From Enoplosus armatus (lineage: Eukaryota > Chordata > Actinopteri > Centrarchiformes > Enoplosidae): DNA of 64,000 nucleotides. The number at the start of each line of letters is the position of its first letter. The first letter of the stretch is position 1. The DNA lies in the NCBI RefSeq assembly GCF_043641665.1, contig NC_092183.1, positions 20,687,001-20,751,000 of the forward strand, read 5' to 3'. The notes below the pieces were generated by a model. The model was given only the letters and a program-made list of their open reading frames with translations. It ran no database searches and was not told where the DNA came from. Positions 1 to 12,915 of this stretch are shown here, one piece after another. Both the position numbers and the translations under genes were made by a program.

Positions 1-2257
1 CATGTGGCTTCCAGAAAGCAAACTGATTATGGACATTTGAACCGCAGGCTCAGGGCGCTTTGAAAGGAACAATAACTTTCTTTTATGAACAACATATTTT
101 TTCTTTGCTGCTTTATGGCAGGGCTGTGCCAGGTTTCCATGGGAAATGCAGTTGAAACTCATAATGAAAATTAACTTAAAAATGTGTATTCCATTAGCTT
201 GTTTTCCTATAAAGTCAGAAATGTGGCAGTGTACTTCACAGCCATGTACATTTTTTTTTTTTTTGCACATTGACATCTTTTCATCTAAATGGATTGTGTT
301 AATAGCCTATTAGGCTATCATACAATGGCATTAATAAGGCAGTTAACGAAACTAGTACCAGCAATGTAGTTCTATTCCATTTACAAGTCCTACAAGAATT
401 ATTCACTTTCTATTGAAGTGAATTACCAATGCGTTATTTTCTCTCCTCAAATGAAACCCATGCAGCTTTGTGAAACCATGGCAATATTGCTTTGTTTGCC
501 TTCATTTTCCCTTGTGAAATAAATGTTTATGCTGCAATCATCTGGCTTGGTTCCTGTGACAATGATTACTATGTTTGTTTTAGCCGACACCATGGGAGAG
601 GGCTTATAATCCCCTTTGTTATGGGAGTGCTGGAGATGCTCAACAGCTCTGCTGTCTGTTGAATCAAGGTGTTTCTATTTTAGTTTGATTGCCTTTACCT
701 CTGATGTAAGGATAAATCAGGCTTCTTACATTCTTTCCCCTCTACCCCATTACAAATAAGCTGTTATACTTATTACTAACGCATTCTGATTGGAATGCAC
801 CATGCCAGCATATTTCAATTTAACTTAGGCTGCATAGCTTTTGACGATGATTTATATTTAGGAGCTGCATCGTAATTTGGCACACATCGCTTTTGGCTGC
901 GATGGCGTCCAGAAAAGGGGTTGTTTTGCCATAACTGGATTGCTGCACAGAACTGTAGTTGGATTTAGTCAAAAAAAAGTGACTATTTTTGGAGTTTTTT
1001 AATGTCTTTGGCAGCTGGCGAATACTTATCACCTCCCTAGCTTGGAGACAGGGAGGGCAGCTCACACAGTATGAGGCGGACCTTTCCCGTCATTGTTTAT
1101 GTTGCTCTTTACTGTCTGCACAAGTTAAACCTCAAAGGTGTCTTCGCATGGCACCACTTCAGTGGCCGAGAGTAGGTGATTTGCAACTGACCTCTCTGTT
1201 TATCCTTTGAAAGTAGACAAGCACCCTGTGACTTCATTAAAAGTTAGCGGGGGGACTGTGTCTGAAGCAGAAATGTGTCAGCTTCCACATCTGTCTTTTT
1301 GTGCTGTCATGGTTACAACAAGTCCTGTGTGCCATCTCTTGTACTGTACAAACAGTCACTTACTGTCATGGCTCGGACCCAAATGACATCCATTTTCCCA
1401 ATCTGACACCTGCCATGATAAAAAGTATCGTACTGTGGATTGATGGAGTCGCCGACTTGTAAAGAATCTTGTGTAATGGCAGGAACCACTCACTGAAGGT
1501 CAAAGCCTTGTGGTTGTTGTCTGAGTGACCTTGCAGTCTTGATTGATGCCCCCGAGTACACTGAAACTGCCTGGTGAGGTCATGCCATTCCCAGCTGATT
1601 CCCAGTTTCATGGCACGGAGCGGGTTTGATACCCAGACAAGGTGTTATCAAGGCTGCTGGAGGCCCACATGCTTTCTCACGCCATTCGGCTGCGATGTTG
1701 ATTGGACCCTGGCTCCATCAGGGATTTATTACAGCTGTCCGACTCAGGTTCAGTTTGAGAAAGCCTAAGGAGAAAAGAAGGGAAGAAAAAGGAAGGTGGT
1801 CTGTAGTTAAACATTAATACATGCATAAGAAGGCTGACACCTCCTCCCTGTCCACTTCTTCCGTCAAAGCATCACACTGAGTGATGAGGTATGAAGTGAA
1901 TGAATGGAAAGATTGATTTCATGAGCAAAGTCGATTTATCCGAGAGGATTTAAAAATCTGATTTTGACAAGGGAAAAGCCGTGTGTTAGTTCAGCGGCTC
2001 TGTATGAAGGGCAGAGGCGAAGGGTGGAATGGGGTGGCAGCACTGGAAGAGTGCCGGTGGGCTCCATCTGTCCCTCAATTCAATTTTATTTCATTTCATC
2101 CGTTATGTAATGTGGAACTACAAATCCTTACCTTTAAAGAAATAGATCAACGTTTTATTTGCTCTCTGGAGGTGAGTTACATGACAAGATCGACACCACC
2201 ACTCACATATATTTGTATGTTGGATAAAAAATAAATTAAAGGCCACAGCTAGATGTC

Positions 2258-2300
2258 CCAGTTAGCTTAACTTGGTTTAAAGACTGGAAACACCGAACAC
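2258..2300. repeat. Fragment of a dispersed teleost repeat
   Basis: The words GTTAGCTTAACTTGGTTTAA and AAAGACTGGAAACACC resemble the internal part of a very common fish repeat. A related stretch occurs at 16715-16760 in this same window, inside an element with inverted ends. Confidence 0.5.
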
Positions 2301-2409
2301 CCACCAGCACCTTAACAACTTTATATCCATTCACCATTTTATAAAATTACTGAATTTGTCCAATCGACACAAGTGACCTCAGCTCCAATATTTGCCAAGT
2401 GACTTGACA

Positions 2410-2680
2410 AAAAACTGTTAGTGATCAAGTTCTCCATTAAGTTGTATCCATCGGTTCCCTCCCATAATAAGAACATGAAGGTTTGGTGGGAAGTAGTCTC
2501 GCAGCCAGACCTATCTCTACACTTTGGAGAAAATATCTGGCTTTATCAATGTGGGATAGAGGAAAAAAAACGCTCTGGCTTGTTTGTGTTTCTTTAAACC
2601 AATCACAATCGTCCTGGGCAGCGCTATGCCCAGGATGCAGCAACGGTGAACTTGCAAAACGGTAACACGCAGATAACGGA
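2410..2680. repeat. Dispersed teleost repeat
   Basis: Contains CTCGCAGCCAGACCTATCTC near 2499 and ACCAATCACAATCGTCCTGG near 2600, two words I recognise from a high-copy repeat found across teleost genomes. Ends are approximate. The opposed open frames at 2437-2643 and 2483-2665 fall inside it and should not be read as genes. Confidence 0.6.
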
Positions 2681-3052
2681 AGGGGAAGAGAATTCTGACT
2701 GAAATAGTCGGCCGATGGCAGACTTATCCCAACAGCCTACATCCTTAGAGTCAGACGAGGTGGGAAGTGAGCGAAGAGATCAGGGGCAGAAGGTGAAACT
2801 GGGTGGCTTGAATTTACAAAGACGTCTAGACTTGTTGGAACTTCCTATACGTGTGGGAAATAATGGGCTAATTGTTCAGCAACTCTGAAAATAAACACGT
2901 AAAGCTTCTGATACCTGCGCTCTCAGTCGTTTAATCATGTGTGCCAATGCCGCTATCAGTCCTTTCTGCCACAAAAATAACAACTCTTTATTGCCAGTCT
3001 TTTTATAACTCCCAGCACACGCCCAGCATAAACCTTGTGGGCAAAATCTGTC

Positions 3053-3057
<5 letters not shown>

Positions 3058-3097
<40 letters not shown>
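3058..3097. repeat. (CT)n microsatellite
   Basis: About twenty CT units, followed by a CA/CCA-rich stretch to about 3145. It creates long artificial Arg-Glu and Ser-Leu frames on the two strands. Confidence 0.95.
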
Positions 3098-3102
<5 letters not shown>

Positions 3103-5477
3103 ACCACCCACACCCACCCATACACCAACACACACACAAACACAGGCTGTGTGAGCCAACATACTGATCAATCACAGATGGAGGTCTGGCTATTGCTATT
3201 CCTCTCTTGCCAAAAGATTTAGAGTCTCTCTTTACGACTCCTCCCATTTAGCACCCCCTTTCTATCACCACTCCAACCTCGCGACCACCACCTCTCACTA
3301 CGTGCTGAACAGAGCCGAGCTTAAGCCCAGAGGAAAGTAGAAAAGGCCCTGGAGCTGATTCTGTCTAAAAAAAAAAGATTTAACGCATGTCAAATAAAGT
3401 TCAGAAAGAATTTCAAAACCTGTGGTTGTATATCAGCCTTTTTAAACCTGTGACAAAAGTCAAGACTAGCCTAAAATTGGGATTGTTGCGACAGTGAATT
3501 GTGTGCTAAGGAGGATGTTTGTTTCAGTCAGCACCATAGCAAATACTGTCACTACTGTTAGCTGCAGTAGCTAGGACGCTCATTGTCACATAATGGGCAA
3601 GTGTTGACTTTAGCTTAAATTGATTTAAATGAACTGAAATGAATTAATAATGTTAATTTGGTTAATCAATTCATCCATTTCTGCTGCCTATCCGGGTCCA
3701 AAACTTAGGCTGTAGAAAATCGTGATTGTGAAAAAAAGTTTTTCACTATTTCCTGATATTTTATAGACAAAATGAACCATTAATTGTGAAAATCATCGGC
3801 AGATTATGCTTCCCACATTCGGACTCCTCTGCAAAGACTCAAAAATTCAGCCCTGAACTTGCAAATGCAAACACGTTTTTCCTGCGGAAACAGGCCAGAA
3901 ACCAGAGAAATGTTACAGTGGCCTTGCATGAAGGCCTTTGGGAACTGAACACATGAATTCACGCATGAAGAACCTCTTCCGTTGTCATGTGAGTTTAGTC
4001 CTAAAAGGAAAGACACTCTTCGTGTTTGTTGTTTTGAATGTAATAGGCACAGTACAGTATTTCTGTGAACCTTCCCCGCTCACCTTATCAAAAACAACTC
4101 TGGGGTTGTTTAATTGTCTCCAGTTTTCATCACACCCTGCATACCTATCAACGCGTCTCGTTGTTTTCTGTGTCTACCTCAGACTCTGAGCTGAGACCAC
4201 AGCTGCACGTCTTATTGCATTTCCCCTGACAGCATGATCTCACTCAAGGCCAGTTGTGTTTTGCTGCATGGATTCAGACTGTTACTCCACATGCTGAATG
4301 TGGACCCGCTTAAGCCTGACCTCTGACTGTAAGGCCCTGTTGTAACAACACTGAGATCTGTACTCCATCAGAGCTGCAGGTCGTGTCAGTGTGATGCTTT
4401 AATATATTGGCCTTAAGGTTCAATGGGCAGGTTTTTCTCAAACTCCAGGTCACGTTTTGAACTGTGATTGGTCCTTTCCGAGCCCGCTGGATTGAGTAAC
4501 GTAACACCATACCTTGGTGTGCCTTTCCCAGACATGCTGCAATAAAGTGTTTCCTTCCCTTACTAAATTTAAGAGCAGTCAATGTAGCTTTTGAGAAACG
4601 CGTGTATGGCCTCTCTGTTGTTACGCAGAACAATTTAGTCATTGTCAAAAACCTGGCTGCATCTCAGCCGGCCTTTCTGTTGATTCATATTTCAACAAAC
4701 ACTTTCACCTACTGTACACTTCCACAAAAACACAAGATGATGGTAGCATTTAATAATGTTTCGTTAAAGTGTGACTGATGAGTTTCAGTGCTGTTATGGG
4801 CCCTGCTGGCAGCTGCACTGTTAAAGATTGATATCTATACCAAATGCAGAAAGTGCAGTCCAAATTACACCCTGGCTCTCTGTGCTCTCAAATATTTGGA
4901 ACGTTTGAGGGAAAAGGAGAAGATCGCTTACTTCTCCACTCACACTGTTGTGTAATTTTTTGCTGCTTTTTAAATTTAGCACAACCAAAGTCTGTATTTA
5001 GACTTCTTTGCTCCTGTGGCTGCTTATTGTTGTAGCAGTGCTGGATGGAATGAGTGGGAGTGTGCGGGACTTTTTTATTAGGGATATCCATTCAAGGTCC
5101 ACTCACTCACTCTCATGCTCCCAAGCTAATGTCAAGCTCTGGAAAAAGCCAGTAAATGGCCCAAAAAACGAAAGATTTTTTTTGTCAAACTACTGTCAAG
5201 GTCAAGAATGAACTTTCATGCTGAATATTTCAGTAACTTGCATCATATTTGATTAATTTTGTTGTCCTCTGTAACTGAAATAAGATGTTCTAATTCTTTA
5301 TTTCTCCATTTGAGTTTGTTAACAGTGGTTTACTGTTAAATTGGTGTCACTGCAGCATACTGTACTGTACACAATAATGGTTATTTTCTGTGAAAGTAAG
5401 AAAAGCCTAAATACATTGCAAGTTCATCAGTTTGAGAGTTTTACTACAACAAACAATACATTGTTTAACACAGAAGT

Positions 5478-5479
<2 letters not shown>

Positions 5480-5512
<33 letters not shown>
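5480..5512. repeat. (GT)n microsatellite
   Basis: About sixteen GT units in the adgrd1 intron. The Thr-His and Cys-Val tracts in the overlapping open frames come from this repeat. Confidence 0.95.
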
Positions 5513-5513
<1 letters not shown>

Positions 5514-8500
5514 TCTTCAAGTCTTTGACTTGTATTTCTACCCGGCAGACGAGCCTGTCTGTCTGGAATTGACTGTTGAAACAATGATGATGAGTGGCGT
5601 GTAGCTTTCTCCGTCTTTTCTTCATTTGCGCCTTGCTTGAGAACCAGCTGTCAAAAGCTCAGATTTAAATTGGCCCGCAGTTGCCCGATGTCCTGGGATT
5701 TGCAGAGACATATGCTGTCAGCGTTTGCTGAAGCTAGCTCAACCACAGCGAGGCCCCCGGCTGCCAGCTCTGCCAGTGATGGGAGGTCTAAAAGACACCA
5801 CAGTGGACAGAGAAGCTTGCGTTTATACAAATTGCCGGGTAATGTGTGTCATCTACGACTTACATGCTTTTGTGATGCATTAGAGTGTTTATTTTCATCC
5901 CTCCTCATTTTTGCCCAACAGGCTCAACGCAGCCATTAAACAGCAAAAGGACGAGGCGTGCTTTGGGTTAGAGGGATATACACATCAGGCGGCCTCTTGT
6001 TGATGGTGAAGGCCTTTTGGAAGGCTGGTGGGGGTGTGTTGCCATCAGCAAGTCAGAAGTCAGAATACATTATTAAATATCTATTATGTAAAACACTATC
6101 ATATTACAGGTATGTTATGATGATGACATGGCAGCTAAGAAGTGTTTGTTCCCTCCAAAAGAGTTGCATCATGACTTACAGTGCTGTTGTCCCCCGGCAG
6201 CTGTTTCAACTGAGATGGTAGTTAATAACACCCAGGACTCACTCCATGTAATACATCTGCCACGTACATTTTACTCTAGTACCATACTTGAGCTCACTTT
6301 GGAAATACTTGTACTAATTTCCATTGGACGCTACTTTCCACTTCTACTCCGACATTTATTTTACAACTATAGTTACTTATATAGTAACTTCTTCACTTTT
6401 GAGATGAAGATTTTACATTTAGACAAATGATAAAGTTATGAAAGAAAAACACAATACATCGTTAAACATTAAACTAGTAGTACCAGTAATTTATGTAGCA
6501 GAACTTATTTTTTTCTTTTTTCTTACACAATTAATCATCAGTGTGCCCTGGGTTGGGAACCATGGGACTGAACTACTTAACTGTATATTAAATAGTTAGG
6601 TCGCCTGCTATACCAGTAACATGTTGCATCACTATTAACAATATAATAATGTCATATATAATAACACATCAGTAACAGGGACCATTTTTCTGCAGAATGA
6701 ATACTTTTACTTTGATACTTTTAGTAAGTAAGTACAGAGTTGTTGTTTTTTTTTTACATTGTTGTACTGGTACTTTGATGTAAGTGAAGTATCTAAATAC
6801 GTCTTCCACCTGACAGCTGCTGGCGAATCTGGAGATTCAAGATTTTTGACGATATTGAATTTCACTACAGCGGAGGATGAGTTGCGGTTAAAGTAACTAT
6901 AGGTGGAGCCGTGGTCGACAGCTGCGCCAAGTGGGACATAGAAACATAGAAGCACCAGAACCACCTTGACTATCTATTCTATCTACTCTCTACGTCTTTT
7001 CTCCTTACAAGGCTCAAAGTGATTTCCAAGGCCGTGTTTGCTGGCCTTCTGTTGTTAATAAAGATTTTGAGCTCCAGCTCCAGTCTTGGCTGGTGGCTGA
7101 GGCCTCAGGGCACTGAGGGAACAACAGCGTGCAGCGCAAAGCCAGATCTTTGAGTGCATTTTAACACTCTCCAGTGACTTTCAGGTTCCTGCACCTCTCC
7201 TCAGATATCAGCTCGAAAACACATGCTGGATGTACCACAAACAGACAGTTGCTAGAGAGGAAGTAAGGCCAAACAGCACTCCTTATATGCGTGATGGTCT
7301 GTTAGTCAATGTATATTTTAGCTTGTGTCTGGTACATGTCATGGTTTGATAATGATGGATTGTTTCCCATGAGCCACGGTTTACATTTTGTGCTTAATGA
7401 GGATAATTAGTCTTCCTTCATTGCACAGGAACATTAAAGGTTCAGCAATTGTGGAGAGCAAATATGACACTGTAAAGCAAGGCTTACAGTGTGCCAATTA
7501 CAGTTTGTCTCTTTTCCATCTGCTTTCATTTACACCCAACAAGAAATGTGAGTTGTTAAAGCCCACAGGGGAGCAGTAAATTCACCCACGGGGTTTCTTG
7601 CAGCTCCTCAAAGCTGGCCGCCGGCTTGTGATGACGGGGTGCATTTACGGCGCTCTCATGGTTCTTGGACCCATCGTGCTGCCTGCTCTAATGGGCCACA
7701 TGAATGTCTATCCATTGCATTCATCTCGAGGGTCAAAATGCATGATGACTAAAGAGCTGCATGTGCGAAACAGACAGAATGAGAGCAACGATTTGGTTAC
7801 ACAATGAAGTCAACGTATTGTGCTATGCTTTGTAATATGAATCAGGGAGCCTATGGGCCAGTTAACAGACAGCCTGACTGTCAGTCTCACTCTAACTCTC
7901 ACTTTTTCCAGAAGGAAGTAGTGCAGACCCAGTCCATCTAATCATACACTTATTCAGTCTAAGAGTCGAGGCTTTGGGAGTGAGAAGAGGTGTGCAGTCT
8001 TTCAGTGTACACCCAACCAGCCAATGAAAAGTGTTGTTTTCTTCAGATGACAGATTGAGGAGGGTAGTGGTTTTGACCTGAAACCAGGGCCAAGCCCCAA
8101 TTACTGCGTTCTTGCACTGTAGCCATTAGGTCACTGTCTCCGTGGGACTCCAAATCTCATATTAAGGAATGACACGGAAAAAGTGAGTTATAATCAAATA
8201 AGACTCTTGAAGACAGCAGAGATTTTCACTCAGTGCAATAAACACCTTAGCTCGATCTGTGTGTTGTCTGTCCTTTAGTATGATCTCACACCTCTTTAGT
8301 TGAAGTCTTCTTTTATTGCCATTTAAGCACCAATGAATTGCATCAGAAACCAAATTAATAAAGTGGTTTCCTCTTTAGATACAAACTGTACAGTATTTTT
8401 TAGCCTTAATATATCTAATATATCAAGATCTGATGCTTCGGTTGAATGGAAAGAAAGAGCATTAAAGACAGAATGCTGCTAATTTGTGTCTAAAAAAATG

Positions 8501-8642
8501 TTTATTATTCCACGTCTTCATGATCACAGCACATTTTCCCTGAACAGATTGAGTTTTGGGACAACAAAGCTTGTGATCCAAAAGCAAATGTTTTCCTGTA
8601 TCGTAATTAAAGATCTCAATTTTATTTGACTTTTCTTTTCAG

Positions 8643-9403
8643 ACTAAAGAACAGCAAGAGCAAGTACTAAATCAGAGCAATAAAGTCTTCCTCTACTGTG
8701 CCTTCTTGGACTACAGGTGGGTCTGTGTTCATGATTTAGATGCAGCATGTCTCAATTATTCATGCAGATGCGGAGCCAAAGAAATTTTATCTTGATTACT
8801 GACTCTTTGCATAGTCTTTGCTCAGGTCTTTAAGGCTTTAAATCATAAGAAATGATGATGAAATGATGGAAATGGTGTATTTCCCTTTTTCTCATTCAAA
8901 TCAAAAACATGCCGTGTTACATGTGTTGCTATTTCAGTTTGGTGCACCTTGAGCAACAGCCCAAAGGAAGCATAAATCAGTTTAAAAGGGAGTGTGTTTT
9001 AGTTGGATTCAAAGGCTTGCACTCCTTACTCCCCTTTGCCCTGATGCTCAAAATAATGTGAATTATTGGATTGCCCTGTCAGATTGCCCTGATAAATCCA
9101 GCAAAGAAATGTCTCTGTGTGCCTCCCACAATGGATCATGTTAAGTGATCCCTGCCAGCAGTGCTCCTGTAAATGTTTTTTTTCTCCTGTATATGTGTTC
9201 TTCATGTTAGCATCTTTATATTAATGTACCTCTAGGATATATTTCTCTATGAATAACACCTAATTGTCTTTCTTTTCAGTTCAAATGAGGTAATATGGTC
9301 CAACGAAGGTTGTGTACGCTCAGATGGAAACATGACGTACTCTGTGTGTTTGTGCAACCACCTTACCAACTTTGCCATACTTATGCAAGTGGTGCCCTTA
9401 AAG
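8643..9403 (+). other. adgrd1: adgrd1 GPS/GAIN exons with autoproteolysis site
   Basis: Two exons encode the end of the GAIN domain. The four GPS cysteine positions are seen (YCAFLDYS, EGCV, VCLCNH), with the paired tryptophan in VIWSNEG. The cleavage tripeptide His-Leu-Thr is at 9359-9367, so self-cleavage would fall between 9364 and 9365. The released tethered agonist would begin [13 protein letters not shown], identical to the human sequence as I remember it apart from the last residue. This supports a cleavable, working receptor. Confidence 0.93.
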
Positions 9404-12400
9404 GTATGACATTTTGGCTAAAGCTGCTCTAATTTATCTTTTTTGTATTAACAATGGATCGCAGCAGGCAGCTGTTATCAGTGAAAAACCGACTGCACAC
9501 TACCTGCCCAGCACCACACGGCAGAAACAAAGTTAGCAACCAGCTGGTGAACATAGTGGAGCATTTAGCAGCTAAAGAGCCAGATATTTCCTCATGCAGA
9601 CTAAAACTAAGCTAAAAGTTAATATTGCAGAGTCACCAGAAACAGTCTTTCAAATAAATAGGGTGGTGATGTAGTATGTCAACATTGTGTTTTCATCTTG
9701 TTGTGCTGCCACCAAGTGGCCAAAAAATAAATCATTGTAGGTCGAACATTGACCTTCTTCACAGAGGCCTTTTTGCTATGTCACAGTAGGAAAAGTACTG
9801 GTGTGAATTATAAAATACATGATGGCTAAATTCCATTTAGCTGCTTCCATGTCAGGGTCCTGGTCATGGATGTATTAAGAGAGGTGGATATGGCGCCACC
9901 ACTCAGCCTTGCTGTGTCCCAGTGGTCACTTAAGGTAATGCAACAAAGAAATCCCAAAAAGCATTTTTCCCATAGACCATTATAAAAGAGACGTCTGTAA
10001 AGCTGTTGGCAGGAGAACTGCAGACATGATCAATTATTGCTCTGTGCATTATGAATTTTTAATCCATGAAGTTTTTATATTTGTAAAACTTTTCCTAAGC
10101 CCTGAAATGCGTGACGTCATCCCTATGTGAAAACCTTTTAGCTTATGCACTTAGCAAGCAATTTTCATTCAAGTGAATGGGTGCCATCTTTATCCAGTTC
10201 TTATGATATATTTGTGGTTCTGGTATTTTGCATGCTAGCTCACTGTCAAAATGTCATGGCTTACACTGGAAGAGAACAGAGTCATCGCTAATGTTATTAG
10301 AAACACCTGCTTTTCCTGCAATGACAGGTCAAAATGTCTGCTGTGATGTGAATGTCCCAGAGGAAGGTTTATCCCTCTGAACCAGCCGTATTCAAAACTG
10401 TGTCCCTCTCTCTGCGTCTTTGTCATGAAATAAGTAGATTTGTAGGACCATAATTGGACAGGAGGCAGTGGTTTACCACGTAGTAACCCATCAACCAGAA
10501 GCCCCCACTTGTGCCTTTGGACAGTTTAAGCAGGTCAATTGTAAGCAGATCTACACAGTCACAATGTTGGTTTCACTGGTGGTTTTATACAGAAGTACTT
10601 TGGACAACCATGATTAATTGTGGTTCTTTTGGGTCGTTGCACAGGTCAGTGGTCCATTCCTCCACAGTCTCTCGAGAGACCAAAAACTGTCCCTTTGAAC
10701 CATCCTCCAAAAACTGTCCCTTTAAAACATCTGGGATAACATTAATGCTCTTCTCTGAACACTGTCCGGCACAGTATTTTCTATTTACATTATTTGTATG
10801 CAGAGCAATTGGGAATGCCAAACTTGTGTCACCACAGTCTAACTCTTTGTTATACGTGAATACGTGCCATGTGAGTATGGTCAGCATCCACGATGGCTCC
10901 TTTAAATAGAAAAGAGGACTTCTTATTGCAGCTAAGTGGTCCAGTGTTGTATTTAAGGAGCAGAAGTCTATTTGATGCTATACTTTCCCCTAGCCAGTCT
11001 CTAATTAGTGGGCTGCCTCATCCCTCAGCTGCGAGGGAACATCCCACGTATCCCTTTTCTGGAAGGCTGAAACTCCTCTGGGCTCATAATGACAAGGCAC
11101 ATGTGAAGACAGTTAATGGAGAATCAAACTCAAACCCTCAAAATAGTCTCAACTCCAAAACAACATCAATGCACGAGGCTGTACGCCATGGATGTATGCA
11201 TATGGAGAAACACAATTACCACTGTCACTCTTTAGTTTACACATTGCTTATCTCAAAATCATACAAAATAGGTATTTGACTGTACTTTTACAGTGACTCC
11301 ATAAAAAGAGAAAAACAACTTTACATCAAAAACATGTTAAAAAAAAAATAGTAATAATAATAATAATAATAATACACAAATAATAATACACATAATATGT
11401 GAATACCCGTTGCATCTGTGTCTCATCATTCACACAGGTGGATTTGAACGAGTGTGCTAAAGCTTTATGACTTGGAGAGTAGCCTGCCGGAGAAATCCTA
11501 ATGAGAGTCTTGTGTTCATCATCATAAACTCAACAGGGCCCCTTTTAATTTCCCGGCTAATGCTACAGGCTGAATGAAACAGGCTGAACTAGCTTTGCAA
11601 TGTGCGCTGATGGCACAATACACTGACCCACCATGTTGGTAAAATGTTAGTGTTTTTACATGTTGTCTTGTCCATTGTTGACGGTGATGTGTCTATACAC
11701 AGCTCACTACTGGCCACAAGGTGGCACTCTCAACCATTGGCTATGTTGGCTGCTCAATTTCCATCTTCTGTCTCGCCATCACTCTGGTCACTTTTGCAGT
11801 TCTGTCGTGAGTATCATTAGTTAATCACAAGAACAACCTTTCATAGAATATTAAAGAATATATCACAGTCTTCATCAATCAATAGATTTATACATAAATG
11901 TTTCTATTGTATCAAATATAGCTAAAGTATTTCTGATTCTGATATACATGTAAGCTGTATTTTATTTCATAAATCTACCTATGTACATCTGTATTCAAAA
12001 CATACACGTTTTATGTTTTATATACTACGTGTTGTTATAATATTAAGTATTATAGCAAGATAAGGTGATGTTGTCCTTGTGCTGCTCTGCAGGTCAGTGA
12101 GTACCATCCGTAACCAACGCTACCACATCCACGCCAACCTGTCCTTTGCCATCCTGGTGGCTGAGATCTTACTACTCATCAGCGCTCGCTTTGACCCTGG
12201 CACGGTAGGCACAGAGTACCAATTATGTTGTTGCTGATAATTATAATGGTTGCAAGAATGATTACGATGATGAAAACAATTTAAAAAAATTGTGATGGTG
12301 ATGACAAGTATGATGAAACAAATGAAGATTATTAAAATGATTAGGAAGATGGTGAAAAAGGGTTTGTGTAACACAGAGGTGTGAGCTACAGTGTGAAAAT

Positions 12401-12882
12401 GTTAAATGTGATAGAGTGAAACTACCACTACGTGATTAAAATCAAGAATGAAAGATAAATAATGACCACTGGTGCAAGAAAAAAACAGAACAGAAGAAAA
12501 GAAGAAGGAAAATGGCGATTAGCAAAAGGCTTTTTAATCATAAAGCATACATAGATAATCATGAAAAAGAGAGTGTTTTGATTGTAAAAGCCTGCTTTTG
12601 CTCTCTTTCCCAGCTGCCTTGTAAGGTAATGGCTGTCCTGCTTCACTTCTTCTTTCTGAGTGCTTTCGCCTGGATGCTGGTGGAGGGCCTCCACCTCTAC
12701 AGTATGGTGGTCAAGGTGTTCGGCTCTGAGGGCAGCAAACACATCTACTACTATGGCATTGGCTGGGGTAGGTCTGCCCAGCAGTCTTTGATTACTACAC
12801 TTAGATGGAATCATATATCTATATATCTGGCATATTCGCTTCAGAGTATAACATACATACCTGTCTTAGTCCTTGTTTTTCT

Positions 12883-12915
<33 letters not shown>

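Larger units (their letters stand above)
1..8642 (+). other. Intron of adgrd1 (partial), no exon recognised
   Basis: This stretch lies upstream of the first exon I can support for adgrd1, which starts at 8643 in phase 0 with an acceptor just before it. The missing upstream protein (pentraxin-like domain and most of the GAIN domain in the human family member) must lie beyond the left edge or in exons too diverged to see. I looked for codons matching the human residues just before the GPS exon and found none. The DNA is AT-rich with CT, CA and GT microsatellites and dispersed repeats. Open frames here (up to about 112 codons on the minus strand at 4310-4648) have no recognisable domain and no supporting splice structure. 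Confidence 0.6.

Noticed and set aside
2876..3247. 123-codon minus-strand frame
   Set aside because: Much of it is the CT microsatellite read as Arg-Glu; no domain and no splice support.
4310..4648. 112-codon minus-strand frame
   Set aside because: No recognisable motif; chance open frame in intronic DNA.
5890..5960. Possible upstream adgrd1 exon after CCCAACAG
   Set aside because: The short frame does not resemble the GAIN domain and lacks a good donor in phase with the exon at 8643.
7590..7810. Possible adgrd1 exon after TTTCTTGCAG
   Set aside because: The encoded peptide does not match any known part of ADGRD1 and no phase-compatible donor was convincing.
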